Below are positions 34,417 through 43,971 of a stretch of 64,000 nt of DNA, in pieces. The stretch comes from Anaerobacillus isosaccharinicus (GTDB lineage Bacteria > Bacillota > Bacilli > Bacillales > Anaerobacillaceae), in contig NZ_CP063356.1 of assembly GCF_001866075.3 (NCBI RefSeq), forward strand, positions 4,082,164 to 4,146,163, read 5' to 3'. The notes below the pieces were generated by a model. The model was not told the origin of the DNA. It did no database searches and saw nothing but the letters and a program-made list of their open reading frames with translations. Made by a program: the position numbers and the translations under genes. Position 1 is the first letter of the stretch, and each line of letters opens with the position of its first letter.

Positions 34417-35862
34417 TTATTTTATTGCTTCGCTCACCTTCAGCTTCTTACCTTTAATTGTTGTGTTTTCCATGGCCTGTAGAACTACTGACCCTTTTCC
34501 ATTTAGGATGTCAACGTAAGATAAGTTATCCTGGATCGTGATGATCCCAATATCTTCAGCTGTTACTCCAGGAATTTTCGCAATTGTTCCGACAAAATCT
34601 ACTGCCCGGATCTTCTTCTTTTTTCCACCACTAAAATGAAGTTTCATGATGTCTTGGTTAATTCGTGCGGTTTTATTATTTCTGACAACTCTTCGACCAC
34701 TTATCTTTTCATCAAAAGCAGCTTTTGCTTTAGCAACTTCATGGTGTTTAGGGATCTCCATTCTCGGGATCTCAAATCCAATGTACCTTTCAATTGCTCT
34801 TAGAAATTTCTCTTCATAAGGTGTCGCAAATGTAATTGCTTTCCCTTTATTACCTGCACGCCCTGTTCTACCTGTACGATGAACATAACTTTCCTTTTCC
34901 AATGGAACGTCGTAGTTAATAATTAACGTAACATTATCTATGTCAATTCCTCTAGCTGCCACGTCTGTTGCGATCAGGTAGCGGAAATTTCCCATTTTGA
35001 AGCCGTCCATCACAGCAAAACGGTCGTCTTGTTCTAGTCCTCCATGAAGTTTTTCACAAGAATAGTTCGCTTGTTCTAACTCGTTAAAAACAGTCTCAAC
35101 ATGTTCTTTCGTTTTGCAAAAGATGATACAACTATCTGGATTTTCAACAACAGTTAGACTTTTAAGTATTGCTATCTTGCCTGCTTCTTCTAATTCAATA
35201 ACTCTATGCTCAGTCGCACTCGTTGTGTTCCCGGTAGTATCAATTTCAATATTCATAGGATTATTCATATATTTTTGACAAAGAGTTTCGACCTTATTAG
35301 GCATTGTAGCAGAAAAAACCATAGTAACTCTGTCGCTTGGAAGCTTTTTGATGATCTTTTCAACTTTTGTGATAAAGCCCATATTTAACATTTCATCAGC
35401 TTCATCTAAAATTAAGTACTTAATATCATCTAAAACGAGTGTATCTCTTTCAAGATGGTCCAGAACTCGACCTGGTGTACCAACAACGACATGAGTTTTT
35501 TGTGTTAATTCTTCTTTTTGTTTCGCAAAAGGCTCTTTACCGTATAGGGCAACCGCTTTAATACGTTTAAATCTTCCAAAATTTGTCATGTCATCACGAA
35601 CTTGGACAGCAAGCTCACGAGTTGGTGTAAGGATTAGAGCTTGCGGTAATTTTTCTTCCCATTGGATTTTCTCACAAATCGGTAGCCCAAAAGCCGCTGT
35701 CTTTCCACTTCCAGTTTGAGATGTGACAACTAGATCTTGAGATTCCATCGCTCTTGGTATTACTACACTTTGAACTTCTGTAGGTGTTTTGTACTTTAAC
35801 ACGCCTAAAGCTCGACTTATCTCATCACTTAAATTAAATGCTTCAAAATTACGTTCATTCAT
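34417..35862 (-). CDS. dbpA: DEAD-box RNA helicase DbpA
   Basis: The 481-aa ATP-dependent RNA helicase carries all core motifs: Q motif (YKTPTEVQ), Walker [31 protein letters not shown] (DEAD), SAT (VFSATMP), [12 protein letters not shown] and [10 protein letters not shown]. The last about 75 residues ([20 protein letters not shown]... ending KLKVSEAIK) form the RRM-like domain by which DbpA (B. subtilis YxiN) recognises 23S rRNA during 50S assembly. Length matches YxiN closely. It is monocistronic with a strong terminator. The identification is firm; the rRNA target is family knowledge. Confidence 0.93.
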   Translation of the reverse strand: MNERNFEAFNLSDEISRALGVLKYKTPTEVQSVVIPRAMESQDLVVTSQTGSGKTAAFGLPICEKIQWEEKLPQALILTPTRELAVQVRDDMTNFGRFKRIKAVALYGKEPFAKQKEELTQKTHVVVGTPGRVLDHLERDTLVLDDIKYLILDEADEMLNMGFITKVEKIIKKLPSDRVTMVFSATMPNKVETLCQKYMNNPMNIEIDTTGNTTSATEHRVIELEEAGKIAILKSLTVVENPDSCIIFCKTKEHVETVFNELEQANYSCEKLHGGLEQDDRFAVMDGFKMGNFRYLIATDVAARGIDIDNVTLIINYDVPLEKESYVHRTGRTGRAGNKGKAITFATPYEEKFLRAIERYIGFEIPRMEIPKHHEVAKAKAAFDEKISGRRVVRNNKTARINQDIMKLHFSGGKKKKIRAVDFVGTIAKIPGVTAEDIGIITIQDNLSYVDILNGKGSVVLQAMENTTIKGKKLKVSEAIK

Positions 35863-36016
35863 GCATAAACCTCATTTTTCATTGTATTATCTGACTTATG
35901 TATAGGATTGTCTCTTAGTTCTATCTTATGCAAAATCTGACTATGTCTATTATACTTTAAATGCGAGACAAGTCATGTGAAATTATGAAATACATACCAA
36001 ATTACTATAAAAAATA

Positions 36017-36043
36017 AAGCCTTATGGGATTCCCCATAGGCTT
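36017..36043 (-). terminator. Terminator downstream of the small TM protein gene
   Basis: AAGCCTTATGGG pairs with CCCATAGGCTT (one bulge), followed on the minus strand by TTATTTTTT. Confidence 0.65.
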
Positions 36044-36117
36044 GCTTCTGACAGAAGTACTTGAAATAAAAGTTCTTTCATTATAATTTTTTTTATTAAA
36101 ACTATGTAGACTCATAT

Positions 36118-36279
36118 TTATTCTTCAGAATTTTTGCATGCATTATCGCATTTAATAACTGTTAACTTATCTAGATGCCCGATGTTGTTTATCTTAATTT
36201 TGATGTTAGAAAAACTTAATAAACCAACTCCAACGCCAATTAATATCCCAATCCCAATAAAAATCCCTTTTTCTTTCAT
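36118..36279 (-). CDS. Small single-TM protein (53 aa)
   Basis: The product reads MKEKGIFIGIGILIGVGVG..., one glycine-rich membrane helix, then a 30-residue tail with CDNAC (two cysteines) ending KNSEE. GGGAGGGG lies about 8 nt before the ATG at 36279 and a terminator follows, which supports a real gene. No family recognised. Confidence 0.6.
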   Translation of the reverse strand: MKEKGIFIGIGILIGVGVGLLSFSNIKIKINNIGHLDKLTVIKCDNACKNSEE

Positions 36280-36456
36280 CTATTTTCCCCTCCCACATTT
36301 ACTTACTACCTATCATATGATGTCAATTTTCGCTACATTCTCTTACATTTTCAGAAATGTTGCAATTTGTTTTTTGAAGTGATTCCTTTACTTTCCAAGA
36401 CTATGTATATTATTCCTTATTAGAAAAAAACTAGTTTTACACAAGGAGGAATGTAC

Positions 36457-36612
36457 ATGAAAAACAAAGTTACTACAGTTACTGGAACAGACATTGAGGA
36501 AGTGAAAAAGTTAAACAGCGAGTCTGGGCTTTCCTATAATAAAGCAAAAATACTTCTGGCTAAACAAAAAGGTTTACTAAATAACGATGACACGGGTGAA
36601 TCGCGAACTTGA
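36457..36612 (+). CDS. Small protein (51 aa), possibly spore-related
   Basis: The product reads MKNKVTTVTGTDIEEVKKLN... and then SGLSYNKAKILLAKQKG. The TDIEEVKKLNSESG stretch is reminiscent of the T-D-x-x-x-V-K-x-x-N-x-x-S pattern in gamma-type small acid-soluble spore proteins, but the rest does not match clearly, so the label is tentative. AAGGAGG stands 7-8 nt before the ATG at 36457; the earlier ATG at 36451 abuts the ribosome binding site. It is not followed by an obvious terminator. Confidence 0.55.
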   Translation: MKNKVTTVTGTDIEEVKKLNSESGLSYNKAKILLAKQKGLLNNDDTGESRT

Positions 36613-36752
36613 CTCCCCCTTTCGCTTTTGTAAGGAATTAAAAATAATGGGCTTTGGCGAGATCTTAAACTCGTTATTTTCCCCCATTTTATACTAAGTG
36701 ATTATATTTTCACCTCAAAATGATGAAAAAAACATGTCCTCTATAACGCTAG

Positions 36753-36925
36753 CGGACATCAGTTCCTTTATTTCTGAAATAATTGTATTTTTTAGAAAAC
36801 ATCGGACATACGTTCCTTTATTTTACCAAAAACTCGACTTATTTACTAATTCAAAACCAATAACGGAACACATGTCCGATACAATGCCAAAATTGTCAAA
36901 TATCACAAAATAACGGATTGTATGT
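36753..36925. repeat. Cluster of CGGAAC/ATGTCCG palindromic repeats
   Basis: Units are CGGACATCAGTTCC (36753-36766), CGGACATACGTTCC (36803-36816), CGGAACACATGTCCG (36864-36878) and CGGATTGTATGT (36914-36925), the last continued as ...CCG at 38493 beyond the IS4 element. Spacing is about 50-60 nt. A half unit, ACATGTCC, lies at about 36732. The region has no gene. Confidence 0.6.
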
Positions 36926-36976
36926 CACTAGCATTGCAAATAACCTCACAGGGGTAAAACATTAGAAAAACTAAAA

Positions 36977-37002
36977 TAGGAATATCACGACTGATATTCC
37001 TA
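36977..37002. terminator. Hairpin near the left end of the IS4 element
   Basis: TAGGAATATCA pairs with TGATATTCCTA; T-rich tails on both strands. It probably insulates the element from outside transcription. Confidence 0.6.
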
Positions 37003-37056
37003 TTTTTTATATAAATGTATAATATTAACATTATGTTTTAGCTCTTAGAATAAAAA

Positions 37057-37086
37057 AACGAGGAGGTTATATATCCAACCCTCGTT
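37057..37086 (-). terminator. Terminator of the IS4 transposase
   Basis: AACGAGG (37057-37063) pairs with CCTCGTT (37080-37086), followed by seven T on the minus strand. Confidence 0.7.
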
Positions 37087-37102
37087 ATCCATATTTTGTA
37101 AA

Positions 37103-38344
37103 TTATCTTTTTAAATACTTTGCTATTTTTGAACGCCTTTCTCCTACTGGTTTTACATATGCTACTCCACCATCATTCAGCATCTCAGGACTTCGTGGTA
37201 GATGGCTTTTTTTTCTTCCTTTTGAGGCTCGCTGCGGCTTTCTATGTAACACTTTCCAAAAGGTTTCCCATGACCGTTCGCTGTAAATTCGAAGAAGTTC
37301 CAATACTCGCCATGTGGATTTCTTGGTCTGCTCCATAATCTGAACATATAATGCGAGACAATATGCCGTCATAGCGAAGAATATCTGGTTCCATATACCT
37401 TGCGGTTTCGTACTTTGAAGTTTAACTACACGAAGGTGTTGCTTTAACCATTTGAAAAATAATTCAATAACCCAACGGTTTCTATACAACTCAGCTACCT
37501 CATCTGCACTTAAATCCCAACGATTTGTCACAATTCTGTACAATCGGCCTTCTTCATCCTTAAATTCAACTAGTCGAACGGGATTCCTCATTTGAGTTTG
37601 TTTCGTACCCAAGACTACTCTAGCATCATAAATTACTTTTTCGCTGGTGGTATCGTAGGTTTCAAGGATGTTTGCCTTATTCTGGTCATTTATGCGCATC
37701 GCAAAGAAAATACCTTTGTCTAACCACTCGTCCATTTTTCCATAATCAACATATCCTCGATCAAATAAATACGTCGCTTCTGGATCTGTCACCAATTCCA
37801 TAACTACTTCTCGTTCATCTACATTTCCGGTTGACGGAATGACTTTATCGGGAAAAGCTTCGTCTGGAGAAGCTACGACAAGCCTAGTATGAAATTTTAC
37901 TTGATTACGGTTTTGCGTGACATAAGCCCATTTTCCAAATGTAGGACCCAAATGGAGGCTTGACCCGTCTATCACATGGAGTTTTCCAAATTTCGGGTGA
38001 CCTGATTTTAATTTAGTGGCATCATGAAGTTTCTTTGCGATCATTAAAAACAGACGTTGAGCAAATGTGGAAGGTAACGAGTTCATGCGACGAGAAATCT
38101 GTGAACCACTAATCTCTGAAACACCAAACAACGTTTTTGAATCTTTTCTTGCTCGAATTTGTTCCTCTATCTCCGCGTAGGATTCCCATTTCCCAAGCTG
38201 GCTAGCAACACATATCCTCATAAGGTTAGGCGTAGTTAGTTTTTTTACTCCCCAATCTAGAAAAGCAAATGAAAAAGAGTCGAATGTTAATAAAGATAAG
38301 CATTTACTTAATACGTTTTGATTTGATATACTATCGTTATTCAT
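37103..38344 (-). CDS. IS4-family DDE transposase
   Basis: The 413-aa product shows HVIDGSSLHLG (first Asp), TYLFDRGYVDYG (second Asp) and the YREK signature in YRNRWVIELFFKWLKQHLRV, i.e. Y-(2)-R-(3)-E-(6)-K. Length and motifs fit IS4-family elements common in Bacillaceae. The frame is intact with terminal repeats on both sides, so the copy is potentially active. Confidence 0.92.
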   Translation of the reverse strand: MNNDSISNQNVLSKCLSLLTFDSFSFAFLDWGVKKLTTPNLMRICVASQLGKWESYAEIEEQIRARKDSKTLFGVSEISGSQISRRMNSLPSTFAQRLFLMIAKKLHDATKLKSGHPKFGKLHVIDGSSLHLGPTFGKWAYVTQNRNQVKFHTRLVVASPDEAFPDKVIPSTGNVDEREVVMELVTDPEATYLFDRGYVDYGKMDEWLDKGIFFAMRINDQNKANILETYDTTSEKVIYDARVVLGTKQTQMRNPVRLVEFKDEEGRLYRIVTNRWDLSADEVAELYRNRWVIELFFKWLKQHLRVVKLQSTKPQGIWNQIFFAMTAYCLALYVQIMEQTKKSTWRVLELLRIYSERSWETFWKVLHRKPQRASKGRKKSHLPRSPEMLNDGGVAYVKPVGERRSKIAKYLKR

Positions 38345-38694
38345 GAAAAAATCTCCTTATTTTAGAAGTCACGAATAACGTGGGTTGAAGCTTCTAGAAT
38401 AGGAGATTTTTTTAATTTTGTCTAGGGAATAAATGGAAGCCGCCACTAAGCGCTCTCCTGTGGAAACATTTGCAATGCTAGTGATTGTATGTCCGCAAAA
38501 TAACTAACTCCCTCTAGAAGTGCAATAATTCACTCAATTGCAAGCAAGCTACGGCTGTTAAAATAAAACGAGAATCAAAGAGTACCAGCTCCCCTTTTAT
38601 TTAAAAAGAAGACAGTAAGCTATGATATACTACTTTTATAAAATAACAATTTTTCGCTTCCTCGCTAATTAGTATTTGTTTATAGATTAAAAGA

Positions 38695-38734
38695 CCTGAC
38701 CATACTAGATAAAAAGTCTAATAAAACGGTCAGG
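38695..38734 (+). promoter_or_regulatory. Hairpin overlapping the ISL3 transposase ribosome binding site
   Basis: CCTGACC (38695-38701) pairs with GGTCAGG (38728-38734). The 3' arm runs into AGGAG, the ribosome binding site of the transposase ATG at 38746, so the stem could limit its translation. Confidence 0.45.
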
Positions 38735-38745
38735 AGTGTGTAAGA

Positions 38746-39984
38746 ATGCAAGATTTCGAAAAAGAATACCGTCTATTTCAAGAGGCATTAGATATCCAAG
38801 ATCCATGGTATATTGAAGACTACAAATTAGTAAAAAGTTCAGATCAGTTTCATGTCTTTTTAGATTTCAAACGTGGAGCTAAGTTCCCATGTCCACATTG
38901 TGGAAATGAACATAATGGTGTTCATGATATCGCAAATGACGACAGGATGTGGCGTCATAAGGATTTCTGGCAATACCAGACATATCTACATGCAAGGTTA
39001 CCAAGAATAAAATGTGATATTTGCGATAAGGTTCTAACTGTGCAAGTTGATTGGTCTCGACCAAAAGCTGGGTTCACATGGCTATTCGAAGCCCAAGTTA
39101 TGCAGTTAATGAAAGAAATGCCTGTTGCCGCAGTTGCTCGTGAAGTAAATGAACATGATACGAGATTGTGGAGAGTCTTCCATTATTATGTACAAAAAAA
39201 TATGGATGAGCTTGATCTCTCAAACATAACTCGTATTGCAGTTGATGAAACTTCAAGCAGACGAGGCCATCGCTATGTGACGTTATTTGTAGATGTTGAT
39301 TCTAAACGTGTCATTTTCGCCATTGAAGGTAAAGATGCCTCTGTGATCCAATCATTCAAGCAACACCTTGAAAATAAAGGAATAGAAGCGACTTCAATCC
39401 TGGAGTGCTGTTGCGATATGTCACCGGCTTTTATTAAAGGTATTGAAGAAGCTTTTCCAAAGGCACACATTACGTTCGATAAATTTCACGTTATGAAATT
39501 AGTCAACGAAGCTGTCGATAAGGTTCGCAGACAGGAACAGAATGATGAGCCATTGCTAAAAAAAACACGTTATTTATGGTTGAAGAACTCACAAAACCTA
39601 TCCCAGTCTCAACATGAAAAACTTATGAAGTTAAAAGATAGCCATTTAAATACAGCTAAGGCTTATCGGTTGAGATTAGCTCTACAAGGACTTTGGTCAA
39701 CTAGCCAAATGTTTTCAGGTTGGTATTTTGATGATTGGTACAATTGGGCAATACGTTCACGTTTAGAGCCAATAGTTGATGTTGCTCGGACACTCAAAAG
39801 ACATGAAAAAGGTATATTACGTTGGTTCGCTTCAAGAATGACCAATGGTTTACTTGAAGGAATTAATAGCCTTGTTCAAGCATCAAAGCGGAAAGCAAGA
39901 GGCTACCGATCAATTGAAAACTTTATTGCCATGATCTACGCAACGGCTAATAAGTTTACTTTACGAGTGAAGCCTCATGCTTAG
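38746..39984 (+). CDS. ISL3-family transposase
   Basis: The 412-aa product has the ISL3 layout. The N-terminal zinc-binding region shows FPCPHCGNEHNGVHD and IKCDICDK. The DDE domain begins TRIAVDETSSRRGHRYVT (first Asp), continues through CCDMSPAFIKGI (second Asp) and ITFDKFHVMKLV, and has the C-terminal NGLLEGINSLVQASKRKARGYRS with the Glu. AGGAG stands before the ATG. I could not define the terminal repeats, so the element's limits are open (roughly 38.6-40.1 kb). Confidence 0.92.
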   Translation: MQDFEKEYRLFQEALDIQDPWYIEDYKLVKSSDQFHVFLDFKRGAKFPCPHCGNEHNGVHDIANDDRMWRHKDFWQYQTYLHARLPRIKCDICDKVLTVQVDWSRPKAGFTWLFEAQVMQLMKEMPVAAVAREVNEHDTRLWRVFHYYVQKNMDELDLSNITRIAVDETSSRRGHRYVTLFVDVDSKRVIFAIEGKDASVIQSFKQHLENKGIEATSILECCCDMSPAFIKGIEEAFPKAHITFDKFHVMKLVNEAVDKVRRQEQNDEPLLKKTRYLWLKNSQNLSQSQHEKLMKLKDSHLNTAKAYRLRLALQGLWSTSQMFSGWYFDDWYNWAIRSRLEPIVDVARTLKRHEKGILRWFASRMTNGLLEGINSLVQASKRKARGYRSIENFIAMIYATANKFTLRVKPHA

Positions 39985-39992
39985 ATTATCTC

Positions 39993-40092
39993 CTTCTCAA
40001 CCTAACTATGCACTTTCATACTTAAAATCGTCGGTCAAGTGGTTTCCTTGACGGTCGATTTTAAGTATGAAAACCTAGTAAAAGTTGAGAAG
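39993..40092. repeat. 100-nt nested inverted repeat after the ISL3 transposase
   Basis: CTTCTCAAC (39993-40001) pairs with GTTGAGAAG (40084-40092), CATACTTAAAATCG (40017-40030) with CGATTTTAAGTATG (40056-40069), and GTCAAG (40034-40039) with CTTGAC (40047-40052). It lies between the transposase and the nitrite/sulfite reductase start at 40211. Confidence 0.75.
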
Positions 40093-40210
40093 ATTACTAG
40101 ACTATTATTCTTAATGAAATCTCGTGTACCAATAGAAATTAGCGAAGAGCCAATTTTTCGATCTAACACTATGTATCTACTATATAAGCAGATTTTAGGA
40201 GTGGGACTCA

Positions 40211-41722
40211 ATGAACAGAATGGAGAAGTTAAAATCAGAAAAAGAAGGTTTGGCGGTTCTCTCCGATATTTATGTCTATGCTAAAAGAACGATTGCCGAA
40301 ATCCCTGACGATGATTTATTTCGAATGAGATGGTATGGTTTCTTTTATCGTAAAAGTCAATCGAGTTTTATGGTTCGTATTCGTGTTCCTTCTGGGAAGT
40401 TAACGTCAAAACAAGCTGAACAAGTAGCTTATCTCGCTGAGCGATATGGGGATGGAACTGTCGCAATTACGACTCGAATGGGTTTACAAATTCGCAAGAT
40501 CTCCTTAGAACATATTCCAACAGTTTGGGAAACTCTACAAGAAATTGGGTTAGATACTCGCCAAACAGGATTTGATAATATAAGAAATTACATGAATTGT
40601 CCAGTTGCCGGATTACAAGAAAACGAAGCGTTTGACGCCAGCGATGTCATCACAGAGCTCACAAGAAAAACGTTGGGAAATCCTGCTTATACGAATTTGC
40701 CACGAAAGTTCAATATCTCTGTGACTGGCTGCCATGAGGATTGCGGACATTCGCGTATAAGTGATATTGGTTTAATTCCGCAGGTTATCTATGCGGAAAA
40801 TGAATTTAAAGAAGGATTTCGCGTTCGCCTTGGTGGTGCATTAGGAAGATTTTATGCGGCAGCTGCTGAAGATCTTGGTGTCTGGCTTCCAAAAGAACAG
40901 GCAGTAGAATTCGTCTTAACTGTCCTTGAATTATTTCGAGACCATGGGAAGCGTACGAATCGTAAAATGGCCCGTTTACACCATCTTAAAGAAGAATTGG
41001 GGTTAGACCAAATTCGAGAAGAACTCAACCTTAGACTGAGCCTCCCTCTTATAAAGATGGGTGTGCCTCTTTCGAAAGCAAACCATCATGATCATATTGG
41101 GATTTACCGGCAAAAACAAAAAGGGTTTGTTTATGTAGGCTTAACAGTCCCTACCGGAAAAATGATGGCACATCAATTTAGAGAGTTAGCGCGGTTAGCC
41201 ACTCATTATGGTAAAGAGGACTTGAGGCTTACAGCTCAGCAAAACGTGATCATCCCTCATATTTTAGAACAAAGTCTAGAATCATTTAAAAAAGAAAACC
41301 TATTAAAGGACTTCTCCTACCAGCCGTCTGTTCTCCTTCGCGGCTTGGTCGCTTGTACTGGAAAAGAAGGCTGTGACTTAGCTTTAGTCACAACGAAATC
41401 TGCTGCCCTAAATTTGGTTAACGAATTAGAAAACCAGTTAAAGATTAATCGTAATGAACTGCGAATCCACTGGTCTGGCTGTGCTAATTCCTGTGCCATC
41501 ATTCAAACTGGTGATATCGGTCTTCATGGAACAGATTTAGAGGTTAATGGGAAATACGTAGAAGCCGTTAACATTTATTATGGCGGCGAAATTGGACCAA
41601 ATGCAAAAATTGGAACATTAATAAGGGAAAAAGTACTTGTTTCTGACCTAACTGATACACTAATTGAAATCCTAACGGATAAAAAGTATTTTACTGGGAT
41701 TGAATTGAGAAAAACATTTTGA
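40211..41722 (+). CDS. Nitrite/sulfite reductase (siroheme and [4Fe-4S])
   Basis: The 503-aa product is a ferredoxin-type assimilatory nitrite or sulfite reductase, catalysing a six-electron reduction. It has two half-repeats (FYRKSQSSFMVRIRVPSGKLT and KGFVYVGLTVPTGKM). The cluster/siroheme cysteines are seen as CTGKEGC (C-x5-C) and SGCANSC (C-x3-C) in the second half, and TTRMGLQIRKI and TGFDNIRNYMNCPVAG in the first. GGAG lies about 9-10 nt before the ATG. It is monocistronic with a terminator. Nitrite and sulfite types cannot be separated by eye. Confidence 0.88.
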   Translation: MNRMEKLKSEKEGLAVLSDIYVYAKRTIAEIPDDDLFRMRWYGFFYRKSQSSFMVRIRVPSGKLTSKQAEQVAYLAERYGDGTVAITTRMGLQIRKISLEHIPTVWETLQEIGLDTRQTGFDNIRNYMNCPVAGLQENEAFDASDVITELTRKTLGNPAYTNLPRKFNISVTGCHEDCGHSRISDIGLIPQVIYAENEFKEGFRVRLGGALGRFYAAAAEDLGVWLPKEQAVEFVLTVLELFRDHGKRTNRKMARLHHLKEELGLDQIREELNLRLSLPLIKMGVPLSKANHHDHIGIYRQKQKGFVYVGLTVPTGKMMAHQFRELARLATHYGKEDLRLTAQQNVIIPHILEQSLESFKKENLLKDFSYQPSVLLRGLVACTGKEGCDLALVTTKSAALNLVNELENQLKINRNELRIHWSGCANSCAIIQTGDIGLHGTDLEVNGKYVEAVNIYYGGEIGPNAKIGTLIREKVLVSDLTDTLIEILTDKKYFTGIELRKTF

Positions 41723-41761
41723 GCGACTTATAGATTTCCCACTCTAAAAGTCAAATCACCA

Positions 41762-41798
41762 AAAAGAAGTAACCTTTCTCATCAAGGTTACTTCTTTT
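41762..41798. terminator. Bidirectional terminator between the reductase and lipoprotein genes
   Basis: AAAAGAAGTAACCTT (41762-41776) pairs perfectly with AAGGTTACTTCTTTT (41784-41798), loop 7 nt. Confidence 0.9.
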
Positions 41799-41814
41799 GT
41801 TTGAAACTAATCAC

Positions 41815-42654
41815 TTAGTTAATTTTTTGAATAACAACTGCATACCCTTGCGCAGGGAATGAATCTAATATTGGCCCATCTGTCCAAACAACTACTTCGT
41901 CGCCTTCTTTCAATTCCATTTCATTGATTGTATTTCCTTGAAGGTCTTTAAAAATAGTTCCATCATCAATTGTGAAATAAATCTGATCTTCAACTAAGAA
42001 ACGCCGGTGTTCTTTATCAAAATTCATAATTGTTCCTTCGATATAAGGGTCAGCTGTTGGGATACCATCGTTATCAATGTTACCTAACAGTCCTTCAGTA
42101 ATGTTGAGAATATCGTCGTATCCATCTGTAATTTCTTTGAGCAACTCTTCATTTAGATCTGCTTTTGTTGAGACATATAAATCAATTCTATTTTCCATTT
42201 CATTAATCCCAAACGAAAGCACTCTCCGATCAGTCACAAGTATATCTTCATAAGAAGCATTAAGTTTATTCATTACAGATTCTAAAGATTGATAAGAATG
42301 TTTTGCTGGTTTTAACTTGATCAAAAACTTACTATTGTTATTACTATTTTCTTCAGCAAATGCTAAAAGTTTATTAGCTAGATCTCGATTAAAATACTGC
42401 TCCTGAATTAGTACTACAAGATGTGTTTTTGGATCGTGGTCCAAGTAAAGTCCCGAATAGGCAACCTCTTCTAGCTCACTTGAGATAAAATCTCGAATAA
42501 CTCTAACCGCATCCTCGTCTGACGAAACGGGAATTTTCACTTCAAAAGAACTTTCGTTTCCTTCATATCCGGTAGTTTCTTCAATATTTTCTCCTTGTCC
42601 ACAACCAACTAAAAACAAAATTAACACGATAGATCCTAATAAAATTTTTTTCAT
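41815..42654 (-). CDS. Lipoprotein with C-terminal DUF3221-like domain
   Basis: The 279-aa product has a signal peptide with lipobox LVGC (MKKILLGSIVLILFLVGC). The middle (about residues 45-195) looks like two related alpha/beta segments. The last 75 residues (EGTIMNFDKEHRRFLVED, KEGDEVVVWTDGPILDSFPAQGYAVV) resemble the DUF3221 domain of Bacillus lipoproteins. I choose the ATG at 42654 with GGGAGG just upstream; the longer frame has no export signal at its start. Function unknown. It follows the LLM oxidoreductase gene by 83 nt on the same strand. Confidence 0.75.
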   Translation of the reverse strand: MKKILLGSIVLILFLVGCGQGENIEETTGYEGNESSFEVKIPVSSDEDAVRVIRDFISSELEEVAYSGLYLDHDPKTHLVVLIQEQYFNRDLANKLLAFAEENSNNNSKFLIKLKPAKHSYQSLESVMNKLNASYEDILVTDRRVLSFGINEMENRIDLYVSTKADLNEELLKEITDGYDDILNITEGLLGNIDNDGIPTADPYIEGTIMNFDKEHRRFLVEDQIYFTIDDGTIFKDLQGNTINEMELKEGDEVVVWTDGPILDSFPAQGYAVVIQKIN

Positions 42655-42737
42655 ATTTCCTCCCTCTTTTCTCTGTTTCTTTATTAGACGACAAGAACAA
42701 TAAAAAGTTTCAAAAAAAGAGGGTCCTAACATAGCTT

Positions 42738-43796
42738 CTAGTTATGTTGATTTGTTTGCTCCCATTTGGAAATTTCATCTCGGACAATTGGTGCCACTTC
42801 TTTACCTAACAGCTCAATTGCCATCATGACATCGTCATGGGGCATCGTACCAAGAGGCAAGTGTAGCATAAAACGTGTAATACCTACATTTTTGCGAAGG
42901 TGGATAATTTTCTCTGCAACCGTCTTTGGATCCCCTACATAAAGTGCTCCTTCAAGACTCCTAGCAGCATCAAAACTTGAACGATCATAATGTCCCCAGC
43001 CTCGCTCCCGTCCAATTACATTCATCACCTGTTGTGTAGAAGGGAAAAACTTATCAGCTGCTATTTCAGTATCTTCTGCGATAAACCCATGGGAATGCGA
43101 TGCAACTGGCAATTTCGATACATCGTGGCCAGCCTGTTCTGCCGCTCGCTTATATAGCTTAACGAGTGGAGCAAACTGTCTTGGACTTCCTCCAATAATT
43201 GCTAAAACAAGAGGCAGTCCCAGCAAACCTGCTCGAACAACCGATTCCTGATTACCGCCACTGCCAATCCACACTGGTAATGGATCCTGCACTGGTCGTG
43301 GATAAACACCAAGATTGTTTATGGCTGCCCTGTGACCACCTCGCCAAGTTACTTTCTCGGACTCACGGATTTTCAACAACAATTCCAAATTTTCATCAAA
43401 TAACTCATTATAATCTTTTAAATCAAATCCGAACAAAGGAAATGATTCGATAAATGAACCCCGTCCTGCCATGATTTCAGCACGTCCGTTTGATATGCCA
43501 TCAAGTGTTGCAAAATCTTGAAAAACTCGAACTGGATCAGCAGAAGAAAGAACTGTCACTGCACTTGTTAGTCTAATTTTTTTAGTTTGTGCAGCTGCTG
43601 CAGCTAAGACCATCGCAGGTGAAGACGCTGCGAAATCTTTACGGTGATGTTCACCTACTCCAAAGACATCCAACCCAACCTGATCTGCTAGGACTATTTC
43701 TTCTACAACTTCGCGCAATCGCTGCGCGTGACTAATTACCTCTCCAGTTTTAACGTCCGGTGTTGTTTCTACAAACGTACTTATACCTATCTCCAC
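42738..43796 (-). CDS. LLM-class flavin-dependent oxidoreductase
   Basis: The roughly 352-aa TIM-barrel enzyme of the bacterial luciferase-like family uses reduced flavin. Recognisable parts are the N-terminal EIGISTFVET, GVGEHHRKDFAASSPAMVL, LTSAVTVLSSADPVRVFQDFA, the family motif GRAEIMAGRGSFIESFPLFG, and VWIGSGGN. I choose GTG at 43796 with AGGAGG 8 nt upstream, since the TTG 6 nt earlier is too close. Physiological substrate unknown. Confidence 0.88.
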   Translation of the reverse strand: MEIGISTFVETTPDVKTGEVISHAQRLREVVEEIVLADQVGLDVFGVGEHHRKDFAASSPAMVLAAAAAQTKKIRLTSAVTVLSSADPVRVFQDFATLDGISNGRAEIMAGRGSFIESFPLFGFDLKDYNELFDENLELLLKIRESEKVTWRGGHRAAINNLGVYPRPVQDPLPVWIGSGGNQESVVRAGLLGLPLVLAIIGGSPRQFAPLVKLYKRAAEQAGHDVSKLPVASHSHGFIAEDTEIAADKFFPSTQQVMNVIGRERGWGHYDRSSFDAARSLEGALYVGDPKTVAEKIIHLRKNVGITRFMLHLPLGTMPHDDVMMAIELLGKEVAPIVRDEISKWEQTNQHN

Positions 43797-43971
43797 TGAC
43801 AATTCCTCCTAGTTTGATCACTTAATAGTTTCTATTATCTTTATTTTGAACTTTTCCCATGCCTATTTCAAGTTTTGTGAACTTGTTTTTCCGCAACGAT
43901 TGGACCATTTAACTTCTGGTGCTATAATTAAAGTTATTCGTGTCCCTAAATTTAATCAGTGAGGTGTAGCT

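Larger units (their letters stand above)
36926..38483 (-). mobile_element. IS4-family insertion sequence with 9-bp duplication
   Basis: The 1558-bp element has terminal inverted repeats that begin CACTAGCATTGCAAAT at both ends and share CACAGG further in. Direct repeats ATTGTATGT flank it (36917-36925 and 38484-38492). It inserted into the fourth palindrome of the cluster, which would read CGGATTGTATGTCCG without it. Confidence 0.85.

Noticed and set aside
36698-36913. 71-codon frame in the palindrome cluster
   Set aside because: It reads through the repeats and has no ribosome binding site; chance frame.
36753-36925. CRISPR array
   Set aside because: Repeats are short imperfect palindromes in alternating orientation with unequal spacing, and no cas gene is present.
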